From NCBI RefSeq assembly GCF_003932895.1, contig NZ_RQYW01000016.1:1-53051 (forward strand): DNA of 53,051 nt, given 5' to 3'. Numbering within the stretch: the first letter of the stretch is position 1; each line of letters begins with the position of its first letter. Both the position numbers and the translations under genes were made by a program. Shown here one piece after another: positions 34,190 to 42,911 of the stretch. The notes below the pieces were generated by a model. It was not told where the DNA came from. It ran no database searches and saw only the letters and a list, made by a program, of their open reading frames with translations. This DNA comes from Leptotrichia sp. OH3620_COT-345. Its GTDB lineage: Bacteria > Fusobacteriota > Fusobacteriia > Fusobacteriales > Leptotrichiaceae.

Positions 34190-35587
34190 ATGAAAAAAAT
34201 AGTATGTATGATTTTATTTCCGTTGATTATACTATCATGCGGGAAAACTGACAGGGGATATGATGCTCTTGAAAACGGTCTGTTGGGAATTTTAAGAAAA
34301 AAAGATGAAAAGTATATAACTGCAAATCTTGAGCAGGCTGCAAAAGATGGAAACATGGATGTATTTTCTCTTGCTTATGTATATTGGGGAATATCGGGAG
34401 AAGAATTTTTTAACAAATATCTGAATAAAAGTAAAGGCAATGCTGAATATTACAAAGCTCTCATAATGAAAGAAAAAAATGATCCTGAAGAAAAAGTGGT
34501 AGGTATGCTTGAAAATGCTGCAAGTCAAGGCAATTATAAGGCATATTATGTATTAGGAAATATTTTTCAGGATAAGTTGGAATTTTCCAAGGCACAGGAA
34601 TATTTGAAAAAAGGTAAGGAACATGGAGAGATATATTCTTTATATTCCTATGAGTATAATAAAAGTCTTACAGGAGTATATAAGAGAATAGAGGAACTGA
34701 ATAAAAAGTTGAAAAACAATGTAATAACTCCTGATGAAAAAAAGGAACTGGGGACTCTCGTTTTGGAAAAATTTTCAAATTATGACACAGCATATAACAT
34801 ATTGAGGGAGTTTTTGTCTGAGGGATATTCTCCGGCATTATATTCCAAAGCGAAAAAACTGGAAACTGAAAATAAAGATGAGGAAGCAGTTCGGATATAC
34901 AATGATCTTTTTTCAGAAAACAAATATTATTTAGCTTCTTTTGAACTGGCTTATAAGCTTGTAAATATGAGCAAAAATTATAATTTGGCTCTTAGAGTTC
35001 TTGAAGATACATCTTCGGAAGATTCACTTATCACAGGATATAAGGGATTTGTTTATGAAAATTTGAAAAAATATGATAAAGCTGAAGAAAATTATCTGAA
35101 ATCAGTTCAAAAGAATGATATTGACATAATGTCATATTTAGGGAGACTGTACGAAGAGAAAAATAAGCAGAAAGAAGCAAAAGATATATATAATAGAGCT
35201 TATTCTTCAGGATCGATTTCTGCAGGGTACAGACTTGCAAATCTTCTTGAAGAATCAGATAAGGGGAAAAATGACAAAAATAAAAAAAATAAACAATACA
35301 GAACTCAGAGAAGTAATAAGGCTGCAAAAAAAATCCTTGAAAGACTGTCGGAAAATGGAGATGATTATTCGACAGTAGATTTGAGCCTTTATTATCCTGA
35401 AACGGACAAAAATGTCAAGGTATTGAATTTAAGAGCTGCTATAAAACTTAATGAAACGGCTTTTCATAATTTAGGAGTTTATTATTACAATAAGAAAAAT
35501 AAAAAGAAAGCGAAATTATATTTTCAAATTGCGAAAGAATATGGATATCGTTTAGAGCCTGAATACGAAGCATTTATAAGTATTTAA
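34190..35587 (+). CDS. TPR/Sel1-repeat lipoprotein
   Basis: A 465-residue exported protein with signal sequence MKKIVCMILFPLIILSCGK; the lipobox LILSC puts the lipidated Cys at 17. The rest consists of helical tetratricopeptide/Sel1-like repeats (AYVYWGISGEEFFNKYLNKS, AYYVLGNIFQDKLEFSKAQE, YLGRLYEEKNKQKEAKDIYN, FHNLGVYYYNKKNKKKAKLY). Probably a protein-interaction scaffold in the periplasm. No specific partner is suggested by the neighbours. Confidence 0.75.
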   Translation: MKKIVCMILFPLIILSCGKTDRGYDALENGLLGILRKKDEKYITANLEQAAKDGNMDVFSLAYVYWGISGEEFFNKYLNKSKGNAEYYKALIMKEKNDPEEKVVGMLENAASQGNYKAYYVLGNIFQDKLEFSKAQEYLKKGKEHGEIYSLYSYEYNKSLTGVYKRIEELNKKLKNNVITPDEKKELGTLVLEKFSNYDTAYNILREFLSEGYSPALYSKAKKLETENKDEEAVRIYNDLFSENKYYLASFELAYKLVNMSKNYNLALRVLEDTSSEDSLITGYKGFVYENLKKYDKAEENYLKSVQKNDIDIMSYLGRLYEEKNKQKEAKDIYNRAYSSGSISAGYRLANLLEESDKGKNDKNKKNKQYRTQRSNKAAKKILERLSENGDDYSTVDLSLYYPETDKNVKVLNLRAAIKLNETAFHNLGVYYYNKKNKKKAKLYFQIAKEYGYRLEPEYEAFISI

Positions 35588-35659
35588 AAATAAAATTCAA
35601 AAAGAAATAAAAGAACAGTGAAGTAGAATTTGTTGAAAATTAAAATTAAGAGGTGTAAA

Positions 35660-36148
35660 ATGAAAAAAATAATATTTTTATTAATGATGATAATATTTGC
35701 ATTGGGATGTAGCAAAGAAGTTTCAGTTAAACCTGAGCCTAATGCAAAAATACCCGACTTCAAACTTCAAGATCTTGAGGGAAAAAAGTATGAAAGTTCA
35801 AAGTTGATTAATAACGGGAAAAAAACTTTATTTGTCATGGCTGCCGAGTGGTGTCCGCACTGTAAGTCTGAAGCTCCTGAAATACAGAGATTTTATGATG
35901 AATACAAAGATAAGGTAAACGTAGTTGTTGTATATTCAAATGTGAATTCGAGTTTGGATGAAGTAAAAAATTATATAAAAAATAATGAGTATACTTTCCC
36001 TGTATACTACGACAAGGATGGAGAAACATTGAGAACGTTCCAAGTTCAGGCATTTCCGTTTAATCTAAAAATAGACGGAAATAAAATTGCAGAAGTGTAT
36101 AAAGGTGAACTGGACTATGATTTAATTGTAAGTGAGTTTTTAAAATAA
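35660..36148 (+). CDS. TlpA-like thioredoxin-fold lipoprotein
   Basis: 162 residues. The ATG at 35660 follows AAGAGGTGT and begins a lipoprotein signal (IIFALGC, Cys17); an upstream TTG start is rejected. The thioredoxin fold shows PDFKLQDLEGKKYESSKL, the redox pair Cys65 and Cys68 in EWCPHCKSEAP, and cis-Pro in AFPFNL. This is the AhpC/TSA-Redoxin family used in periplasmic disulfide reduction or cytochrome maturation; no cytochrome gene is nearby. Confidence 0.87.
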   Translation: MKKIIFLLMMIIFALGCSKEVSVKPEPNAKIPDFKLQDLEGKKYESSKLINNGKKTLFVMAAEWCPHCKSEAPEIQRFYDEYKDKVNVVVVYSNVNSSLDEVKNYIKNNEYTFPVYYDKDGETLRTFQVQAFPFNLKIDGNKIAEVYKGELDYDLIVSEFLK

Positions 36149-36179
36149 AAATATTTAGGTATAATTTGTATTTACAGGC

Positions 36180-36208
36180 TTTACAAAATGAAATAAATAT
36201 GGTAACAT
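36180..36208 (+). promoter_or_regulatory. Predicted promoter for rpsO
   Basis: TTTACA (36180-36185) and TAACAT (36203-36208) are 17 bases apart, leaving a leader of about 70 bases before rpsO. In other bacteria S15 represses its own translation through such a leader; I cannot confirm a binding structure here. Confidence 0.45.
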
Positions 36209-36284
36209 AATAAGGAATTTTTTCTATGAACATAAGTTGCCAATATGTTCTTGGATTAAATAATATAAATTAGGAGGAAAGATA

Positions 36285-36548
36285 ATGGCAATGAAATCAA
36301 AACAGGAAATAATCAATGCATTCGGTAAAAATGCACAGGATACGGGATCTGCAGATGTTCAGATTGCTTTACTTACAGAAAGAATAAATCATTTGACAGA
36401 GCATTTGAGAATACATCCTAAAGATGTTCACTCAAGAGTGGGATTGTTAAAAATGGTAGGTAAAAGAAGAAGATTACTGAATTATGTAAAAAATAAAAAT
36501 GTGGACAACTACAGAGAATTAATTCAAAAATTGGGAATAAGAAAATAA
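36285..36548 (+). CDS. rpsO: 30S ribosomal protein S15
   Basis: 87 residues, the usual bacterial length. It binds the central domain of 16S rRNA. Typical motifs: [40 protein letters not shown] and [31 protein letters not shown] precedes the ATG. It is monocistronic with a terminator. Confidence 0.98.
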   Translation: MAMKSKQEIINAFGKNAQDTGSADVQIALLTERINHLTEHLRIHPKDVHSRVGLLKMVGKRRRLLNYVKNKNVDNYRELIQKLGIRK

Positions 36549-36567
36549 TAAATAATATTTTCACGGT

Positions 36568-36597
36568 AAGAGAGCGTAGGTAATATGCTCTCTTTTG
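36568..36597 (+). terminator. Terminator after rpsO
   Basis: AAGAGAGC (36568-36575) pairs with GCTCTCTT (36587-36594) around an 11-base loop, followed by TTGACT. The T-run is short. Confidence 0.65.
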
Positions 36598-36643
36598 ACT
36601 AAATAAAGATTTACGGAATTTTCATTAAAAGGACGGACTTTAT

Positions 36644-37495
36644 ATGAAGTATAAAATAGGAGAAAATATTGAAGGATGGATTGCAATATTTTTTAGAAAA
36701 ACATTGTCACTGTTTCCATTAAAATTAAGATACAAATTTTTTGAAAATATGGGGATAATGGCTTTTTATCTGATAAAAAAAAGAAGAGAACTCACGATAG
36801 GAAATATAAAAAGGGCTTTTCCCGAAAAAAATGAAAAGGAAATAATGGACATAGCAAAAGAATCTTACAGAACAATGGGAAAGATGATAATGACTTCAAT
36901 TTATCTTAAAGAAATAACTTCAAACGGGAATACGGTAGTTGAAAATGAGGAACTAATGATAAAAGCATGTGAAAATGAAAAGGCAGTTATAATTGTTTCA
37001 CTTCATTTTGGGGGATTTGAAGCAGGAAGTGTTATGAAAAATATAAGAGAATTTTATGCAGTTTTCAGAAAGCAGAAAAATAGAAAACTGAATGATTTGA
37101 TGACAAAATGGAGAAGAGAAGGAGGACTTAATTCAATAGCTTTGAGAGATTCCGAAGCTTTAAATAATGCTTTAAAAAGTAAAACGATAATTGCCCTTGC
37201 TTCCGATCATCATGCTGATGATATACCCGTAGAGTATTTCGGACAGAAAACGACGGCAGTATCAGGACCGATTTTGCTGGGACTGAAGTATAAGGTTCCT
37301 TTAGTTCTTGCATATTCAGTATTTGAAGAGGAAAAAATTAAAATTATAAATAAAGAAATTATAGAGATAGAAAAAAAAGAAAATTTTAAGGAAACTGTAA
37401 AGTACAACATGCAAAAGATATTCTATAAATTTGAGGAAATAATAAGAGAAAATCCCGGACAATATATGTGGCAACATAAAAGATGGAGAAGTTAA
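36644..37495 (+). CDS. LpxL/HtrB-type lipid A acyltransferase
   Basis: 283 residues. A membrane-associated N-terminus (FPLKLRYKFFENMGIMAFYL) is followed by RRELTIGNIKRAFPEKNEKE, the catalytic HX4E-type motif VSLHFGGFEAG, and ALASDHHADDIPVEYFGQKT; PGQYMWQHKRWR ends the protein as in LpxL/LpxM. It probably adds a secondary acyl chain to lipid A on the inner membrane. Which of the LpxL or LpxM roles it fills cannot be told from sequence. Confidence 0.87.
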   Translation: MKYKIGENIEGWIAIFFRKTLSLFPLKLRYKFFENMGIMAFYLIKKRRELTIGNIKRAFPEKNEKEIMDIAKESYRTMGKMIMTSIYLKEITSNGNTVVENEELMIKACENEKAVIIVSLHFGGFEAGSVMKNIREFYAVFRKQKNRKLNDLMTKWRREGGLNSIALRDSEALNNALKSKTIIALASDHHADDIPVEYFGQKTTAVSGPILLGLKYKVPLVLAYSVFEEEKIKIINKEIIEIEKKENFKETVKYNMQKIFYKFEEIIRENPGQYMWQHKRWRS

Positions 37496-37538
37496 ATGTA
37501 ATAGATTAAAAAAACGGTAATTTAATTTTGATATAGGC

Positions 37539-37567
37539 TTGAATAAGGAAAAAAAGTGTGCTAAAAT
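37539..37567 (+). promoter_or_regulatory. Predicted promoter for the small lipoprotein and rny
   Basis: TTGAAT (37539-37544) and TAAAAT (37562-37567) are 17 bases apart, with TGC directly before the -10. It lies 26 bases upstream of the lipoprotein ATG. Confidence 0.5.
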
Positions 37568-37593
37568 TAAAGAGCGAAATTTTTGGAGGGAAT

Positions 37594-37983
37594 ATGAAAA
37601 AATATTTATTTCTACCGATTTTGTTGATTTTTATAAATTGCACTACTGTTAATTTAACTCGTGTTGAAACAGAAAAAATCAACACTGAGGTCACAGATAC
37701 AATTGAAGAATTAAAAGAAGCTGCAAATTTTAATAAATATGATAAATTAAAAGAATTTTTTTTACCTACATTTAAAAATAATATTATTGTAAACAATATC
37801 AAACAATATAATCTTTCGAAATTGACATTTATATTTTCAGAAGTAAAAGTCATTTCAAAAAACAAAGTGAAGGGTATAATGATAGTAAATTATGGCTCGG
37901 AGAGTAATTATTATATAGTAACATGGAAAATGACAAATGAAAATGGACGATGGAAAATTTCAAATGTAGATGAGAAAAAATAG
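37594..37983 (+). CDS. Small lipoprotein of unknown function
   Basis: 129 residues. The ATG at 37594 follows TTGGAGGG; a TTG-type start at 37558 is rejected. MKKYLFLPILLIFINC is a lipoprotein signal with Cys16. The mature part resembles DUF4878/NTF2-like small folds (EELKEAANFNKYDKLKEFFL ... SNYYIVTWKMTNENGRWKIS), but I do not recognise a specific family. It precedes rny by 12 bases and may share its transcript. Confidence 0.7.
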   Translation: MKKYLFLPILLIFINCTTVNLTRVETEKINTEVTDTIEELKEAANFNKYDKLKEFFLPTFKNNIIVNNIKQYNLSKLTFIFSEVKVISKNKVKGIMIVNYGSESNYYIVTWKMTNENGRWKISNVDEKK

Positions 37984-37995
37984 GAAAGGAGAAAT

Positions 37996-39570
37996 ATGCC
38001 ATTACTAATAGCAATATTACTGATTGTTATTTTTTCTTTTTTAGCTTTTTTTATAGCCTATTTTTTCGGTAGTTCCGTTTTTAAAAAGAAATACGGGGAA
38101 CTTAGCGAACTGGAATTGAGAATAGTTGATGCAAAAAGGAGACTGGAATCATCTAAAAAAGAAGTTGAAAGAGAAATAGAATCATTTAAAAAAGAAGAAA
38201 CTTTAAAAGTTAAGGAAACTTTGCTAAATGAGAAAAAGAAAGCGGACGAGGAAATAAAAAAAATGAAGTCCGAAATACTTTCAAAAGAAGAAAGGCTTTC
38301 AAAAAAAGAGGAAGTTCTTGAGACAAAAATTGAAAGACTTGAAGAAAGAGAATTAAAAATTGAGAAGCAGCGTGAAAAAATTTCAAGAAAAGAAACGGAA
38401 CTGAGTGAATTAATCCAGAAAGAAGAAAAAGAACTTGAAAGGATTTCCGAATTAACAAAAGAAGATGCTTCTAAAATAATTTTAACACGTTTGGAAAATG
38501 AGCTTGATCATGATAAAGCCATTTTAATAAGAGATTTTGAGCATAGTCTGGATAGAGAGAAAGACAGAATATCAAAGAGAATAATATCAACGGCAATAGG
38601 AAAAGCTTCAGCAGATTATGTGGTAGACTCGACAATATCTGTAATACAATTACCAAGTGAAGAAATGAAAGGTAGAATAATAGGTCGTGAAGGAAGAAAT
38701 ATAAGAGCAATAGAAGCAGCTACCGGAGTGGATCTCATAATAGATGATACACCTGAAGCGGTAGTTCTTTCATCATTTGACGGAGTGAGGAGAGAAGTGG
38801 CAAGAATAGCTCTTGAAAAGCTTATCTCCGACGGAAGAATACATCCTACAAAAATAGAGGAAGTGGTCCAGAAAGCTCAGGAAGAAGTTGAAGAAAGTGT
38901 TATGGACGCTGCAGAACAGGCAATACTTGAAGTAGGCATTCCTACATTGCCGAGAGAAGTTCTCAAAGTGTTTGGAAGGCTTAAATTTAGAACATCATTT
39001 GGACAGAATATACTTCAGCACTCAATAGAAGTTGCGCACATTGCCGCAGCTCTTGCGGCAGAAGTGGGAGCAAATATTGATATAGCGAAAAGAGCGGGAT
39101 TGTTACATGATATAGGTAAAGCTTTTTCACATGAGCAGGAAGGTTCTCACGCAATAAACGGAGGAGAATTTCTCAGAAAATTTTCTAAAGAAAATGAAAC
39201 AGTTATAAATGCAGTGGAAGCCCATCATAATGAAGTTGAACAGTTAAGTGTGGAAGCTGTCCTCGTTCAGGCGGCAGACTCCATATCCGCTTCGAGACCG
39301 GGAGCAAGAAGGGAGACATTATCAAATTATCTGAAAAGACTTGAGCAGCTTGAAGAAATTGCAAATAGTCATGAAGGAATCGAAAGTTCTTATGCCATAC
39401 AGGCAGGACGTGAGTTAAGACTGATTGTTCACCCTGATCAGATAAATGATGATAAAGCAATTATACTGTCAAGGGAAGTAGCAAAAGAAATAGAAGAGAA
39501 AATGCAATATCCCGGACAGATAAAAGTAACTGTTATAAGAGAAACAAGAGCTGTAGAATATGCGAAATAA
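37996..39570 (+). CDS. rny: Ribonuclease Y
   Basis: A 524-residue membrane-anchored endoribonuclease starting mRNA decay. An N-terminal membrane helix (LLIAILLIVIFSFLAFFIAY) leads into a long charged coiled coil (about 35-160). The KH domain follows (IQLPSEEMKGRIIGREGRNI), then the HD domain (IEVAHIAAALAAEVG, AGLLHDIGKA, AVEAHHNE) and a C-terminal domain ending TVIRETRAVEYAK. GGAAAGGAG precedes the ATG. Confidence 0.97.
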   Translation: MPLLIAILLIVIFSFLAFFIAYFFGSSVFKKKYGELSELELRIVDAKRRLESSKKEVEREIESFKKEETLKVKETLLNEKKKADEEIKKMKSEILSKEERLSKKEEVLETKIERLEERELKIEKQREKISRKETELSELIQKEEKELERISELTKEDASKIILTRLENELDHDKAILIRDFEHSLDREKDRISKRIISTAIGKASADYVVDSTISVIQLPSEEMKGRIIGREGRNIRAIEAATGVDLIIDDTPEAVVLSSFDGVRREVARIALEKLISDGRIHPTKIEEVVQKAQEEVEESVMDAAEQAILEVGIPTLPREVLKVFGRLKFRTSFGQNILQHSIEVAHIAAALAAEVGANIDIAKRAGLLHDIGKAFSHEQEGSHAINGGEFLRKFSKENETVINAVEAHHNEVEQLSVEAVLVQAADSISASRPGARRETLSNYLKRLEQLEEIANSHEGIESSYAIQAGRELRLIVHPDQINDDKAIILSREVAKEIEEKMQYPGQIKVTVIRETRAVEYAK

Positions 39571-39574
39571 ATAG

Positions 39575-39600
39575 AGTGGGAAGTGGACTTCCCACTTTTT
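39575..39600 (+). terminator. Terminator-like hairpin between rny and ymdB
   Basis: AGTGGGAAG (39575-39583) and CTTCCCACT (39588-39596) form nine pairs with a TGGA loop, followed by TTTTG. Only 22 bases then remain before ymdB, too few for a separate promoter, so it is probably a partial terminator or processing site within the operon. Confidence 0.7.
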
Positions 39601-39622
39601 GTAAAAATAGTAAGGAGAATGA

Positions 39623-40402
39623 ATGAAATTTTTAATAATAGGAGATGTGGTCGGGGAGCCGGGAAGAAAGATTTTATTTAAATATTTGGAAAAAAGAAAA
39701 CAAAATTACGATTTTATAGTAGTAAATGGTGAAAATTCCGCAGGAGGATTTGGAATAACAGCGAAGATAGCCGATCAGATTTTTTCCCGTGGAGCCGATG
39801 TTATCACATTGGGAAATCACAGTTGGGATAAAAAAGAAATATATACATATATAAATGATGAAAAAAGAATGGTCAGACCTATAAATTATGTAAAGGAAGC
39901 TCCCGGTAGGGGATATACCATAATTGAGAAAAAAGATAGGAAAATAGCGGTAATAAATGCTCAAGCAAAGATATTTATGCCTCCCATTGCATGTCCGTTT
40001 TTGGCATTAGATGAAATAGTACCTGAAATATTAAAAGAAACTAATATAATAATTTTAGATTTTCATGGAGAAGCAACATCTGAGAAATTGGCAATGGGTT
40101 GGAATTTGAACGGGAAGGTATCTCTTGTCTACGGAACGCATACTCATGTACAAACCGCAGATGAAAGGATATTATCGGGAGGAACTGCTTACATAACTGA
40201 TGTAGGTATGACAGGGGGGCATGACGGAGTCCTTGGAATGAACAGAAAGGAAAGTTTACAGAAATTTAAAGACGGAATGCCTTCGAGATATTCGGTATGT
40301 GAGGAAAATATAAAAATAAACGGGCTTGAAGTTGAAATAAATGAAAATACAGGGAAAGCAGAATCTATAAAAAGAATTAATATACATTATGATGAGGTTT
40401 AA
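39623..40402 (+). CDS. ymdB: YmdB family metallophosphoesterase
   Basis: A 259-residue enzyme of the TIGR00282 family; the Bacillus member hydrolyses 2',3'-cyclic AMP. The metal-binding motifs are IIGDVVGEPGRK, NGENSAGGFG, TLGNHSWDKK, DFHGEATSEK and YGTHTHVQTAD. It follows rny, as in many Firmicutes. TAAGGAGAATG precedes the start. Confidence 0.94.
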   Translation: MKFLIIGDVVGEPGRKILFKYLEKRKQNYDFIVVNGENSAGGFGITAKIADQIFSRGADVITLGNHSWDKKEIYTYINDEKRMVRPINYVKEAPGRGYTIIEKKDRKIAVINAQAKIFMPPIACPFLALDEIVPEILKETNIIILDFHGEATSEKLAMGWNLNGKVSLVYGTHTHVQTADERILSGGTAYITDVGMTGGHDGVLGMNRKESLQKFKDGMPSRYSVCEENIKINGLEVEINENTGKAESIKRINIHYDEV

Positions 40403-40403
40403 A

Positions 40404-41339
40404 ATGAAATGGATAAAAGTTAAAACCGATTATTTTTCAGATAATTTAGAAATTGCAAAAGCAAAAGTGATGAATATATTTGAAGAAATCGGTATAAAAC
40501 AGATTGAAATGACAGATTATTTTTCAGACAGCTCTTTAGATTATAATGTAAATTTTAAAAATGTGAATGATATTTGGAGTATTACAGGCTATATAATAAA
40601 TAACAGGTTTTCAAATTCAAAGCTGAATATAATTAGAGAGAAATTGGAGGAATATTCAGAAAGCAATGAAGAATTCGGATATGAAATGTATACTTCCGAA
40701 TGTTCTGATAATGACTGGAAAGATGAATGGAAAAAATATTTTCATACTGTGAAGATAACTCCAAGTATAGTAATAAAACCGAGCTGGGAAAAATACGAAC
40801 CTGAAAGAGATGAAAAAGTAATAGAAATAGATCCCGGAATGGCTTTCGGAACAGGAACGCATGAAACAACAGCCTTGTGTGTGGAATTTTTAGAAAAATA
40901 TTCTCAGGACAGGAAAAAATTTCTTGATATAGGATGCGGCTCCGGAATATTAATGCTGATTGCCAAGAGATTCGGTATAGAAAAAGTTTCAGGAATAGAT
41001 ATTGACGATAAAGTTAAAGAAGTCGTATTTGAAAATTTCAGAAGAAATAACATATGTGAGAATTTTGAGGTAGTAATCGGCAATCTTGTAGACAATATAA
41101 ATGAAAAATACGATATTGTAGTTTCAAATATATTAGTAGATGTTTTGACTGAATTACTTGAAAATATAGAGAATGTTCTTGAAAAAAATTCAATTGTTAT
41201 TTTTTCGGGTATACTGAAAGAAAAGGAAGAAAAATTTCTTATAAAAACAAAGAAACATAAATTAAAGAAAATTGACAGGAATGAAAAAAATAATTGGGTA
41301 TCGCTTGTATTTGAATATAAAGGAGAAAAAATATTATGA
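40404..41339 (+). CDS. prmA: Ribosomal protein L11 methyltransferase
   Basis: 311 residues, methylating L11. The ATG at 40404 lies one base after the ymdB stop and 7 bases after GAGG; an ATG at 40389 inside ymdB is rejected because MKWIKVKTDY is the family's normal beginning. The AdoMet site is FLDIGCGSGILML, preceded by IDPGMAFGTGTHETT and followed by SNILVDVLTELL. Its stop overlaps the cmk start. Confidence 0.93.
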   Translation: MKWIKVKTDYFSDNLEIAKAKVMNIFEEIGIKQIEMTDYFSDSSLDYNVNFKNVNDIWSITGYIINNRFSNSKLNIIREKLEEYSESNEEFGYEMYTSECSDNDWKDEWKKYFHTVKITPSIVIKPSWEKYEPERDEKVIEIDPGMAFGTGTHETTALCVEFLEKYSQDRKKFLDIGCGSGILMLIAKRFGIEKVSGIDIDDKVKEVVFENFRRNNICENFEVVIGNLVDNINEKYDIVVSNILVDVLTELLENIENVLEKNSIVIFSGILKEKEEKFLIKTKKHKLKKIDRNEKNNWVSLVFEYKGEKIL

Positions 41340-41989
41340 TAATTGCAATTGATGGACCTGCCGGCAGTGGAAAAAGTACTATTTCAAAATTGATAGCTGA
41401 AAATCTGGGAATAACTTATCTTGACACGGGAGCGATGTACAGACTTTTTACTTTAAAACTGTTAAAAGAAAAAGTTTTATTGACGGATAAAGATAAAATA
41501 AATAAATTTCTTGAAAATCTGGATATTGATATTACAAATGACAGATTTTATCTGGATGGTGAAAATGTCAGTGAAGAAATAAGAAAAACTGATATTTCGG
41601 AAAATGTTTCAAAAGTTGCAGCAATTAAAGAAGTAAGAGAAAAAATGGTTGATTTACAGAGAAAGTTTTCCAAATCACAGGATGTTATAATGGATGGAAG
41701 AGATATAGGAACTGTAGTTTTTCCAAATGCAGATATAAAAATATTTTTAGTAGCGGATCTTAAAGAAAGGGCTGAAAGAAGATATAAGGAAATTATTGAA
41801 AAAGGGCAGAAAGTATCTTTTGATGAAATTTATGAAAATATAGTAAATAGAGATAATCTCGATTCTACAAGGGAAATCACTCCTTTAAGGAAAGCGGAGG
41901 ATGCAATAGAAATAGATACTACCGGTAAAAGCATTGAAAAAGTTAAAAATGAAATCTTAGAAATATGCAGAAATAGGAATAAACTTTAA
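41336..41989 (+). CDS. cmk: Cytidylate kinase
   Basis: A 217-residue kinase phosphorylating CMP and dCMP. P-loop GPAGSGKST (7-15), YLDTGAMYR, and MDGRDIGTVVFPNADIKIFL are intact, and RDNLDSTREITPLRKAEDA forms the CMP-binding side. The ATGA overlap with prmA indicates translational coupling. Confidence 0.96.
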   Translation: MIIAIDGPAGSGKSTISKLIAENLGITYLDTGAMYRLFTLKLLKEKVLLTDKDKINKFLENLDIDITNDRFYLDGENVSEEIRKTDISENVSKVAAIKEVREKMVDLQRKFSKSQDVIMDGRDIGTVVFPNADIKIFLVADLKERAERRYKEIIEKGQKVSFDEIYENIVNRDNLDSTREITPLRKAEDAIEIDTTGKSIEKVKNEILEICRNRNKL

Positions 41990-42089
41990 AATTGCATAAA
42001 TAATACAAATTTTAGAGTTGAAATATCTGATTGTTTAGGTTTTTCAGGTACAAAAAGTTTTCAAATGAGTATCTAAGCTAAAAAAAAGC

Positions 42090-42117
42090 TGGACAAATGT
42101 AGAAAATAGTGTATAAT
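42090..42117 (+). promoter_or_regulatory. Predicted promoter for hup
   Basis: TGGACA (42090-42095) and TATAAT (42112-42117) are 16 bases apart, 45 bases before the hup ATG. The 100 bases between cmk and this site hold nothing I recognise. Confidence 0.55.
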
Positions 42118-42162
42118 ATCTATGAAATAAATCACAATATCAAAATAACGGAGGTTAATAAT

Positions 42163-42438
42163 ATGTCAAAAAAAGAATTTGTTGAGGCTTATGCAAAAGC
42201 TACAGGAGAAACTAAAAAGAGAGCTGAAGAATTAGTAAATGAGTTTTTAGGAACAGTTGAAAAAGCTTTAGTAAAAGGTGAAACTGTGCAGTTTGTCGGA
42301 TGGGGAACATTTGGAGTTCAAAAAAGAGCTGCAAGAACTGGAAGAAATCCTCAAACAGGAAAAGAAATTAAAATAGCTGCTAAAAAAGTAGTTAAATTTA
42401 AAGTCGGAAAAAAATTAGCTGATAAAGTAGCTAAGTAA
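42163..42438 (+). CDS. hup: HU family DNA-binding protein
   Basis: A 91-residue nucleoid protein. The start at 42163 follows ACGGAGGTT; a longer reading from 42109 would begin inside the promoter. The body helices (MSKKEFVEAYAKATGETKKR) and the DNA-wrapping arm (FGVQKRAARTGRNPQTGKEI) are typical of HU. It has its own promoter and a strong terminator, and is probably highly expressed. Confidence 0.96.
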   Translation: MSKKEFVEAYAKATGETKKRAEELVNEFLGTVEKALVKGETVQFVGWGTFGVQKRAARTGRNPQTGKEIKIAAKKVVKFKVGKKLADKVAK

Positions 42439-42455
42439 TATATTTAAAAATCGGA

Positions 42456-42502
42456 AAAACTGTTTTATAACGGATATAAACCATTATAGGACAGTTTTTT
42501 TA
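42456..42502 (+). terminator. Terminator after hup
   Basis: AAAACTGTTTTATAACGG (42456-42473) pairs with CCATTATAGGACAGTTTT (42481-42498) with two G-U pairs and one mismatch, around a 7-base loop, followed by TTTATTTG. Confidence 0.85.
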
Positions 42503-42549
42503 TTTGAAATTTTTGATAAAAAGTTTTTAATTTAAATTATTTCATCTTT

Positions 42550-42835
42550 TTTGTGAGAGTGGCAATGAGTCCTCATACTCTCGCTATTGTCTACAAAATT
42601 TTTCAATACTCAAAAAATACTCATTATACTTAAAAAACGGGAAACTTGTTATGTTCAGACAGTGATTTCTCTGAACAATCATTTTTGTATTTTTTTATTG
42701 AAATAATTTGAATGTCGAATTTTTACTTATAATTTAAATATATATTTCTATTGCTGTTACAACTTAACTGTACTTTTCTTTAAAACCGTTTCCTTTTATA
42801 TTTCAATTTCCCTCAACATTTGAATTTTACCGCAT
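42550..42835 (+). repeat. Intergenic repeat family, copy D (full element)
   Basis: In the 473-base gap between hup and kdtA. The outer arm has nested hairpins, GAGAG/CTCTC enclosing ATGAG-TC-CTCAT (42565-42576), then CTACAAAATTTTTCAATACT. The core runs between AATTTGAATGTCGA (near 42708) and TCAACATTTGAATTTTA (near 42815). It aligns with the reverse complement of copies C and E. The rest of the gap holds the hup terminator and the kdtA promoter region, with TGATATAAT at 42864-42872. Confidence 0.55.
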
Positions 42836-42911
42836 AAAAATAGAAGTATTTTTTTTATTAATATGATATAATTTAAAAAATATAATTTTAAAATTATCGG
42901 AGAAAAAAATA

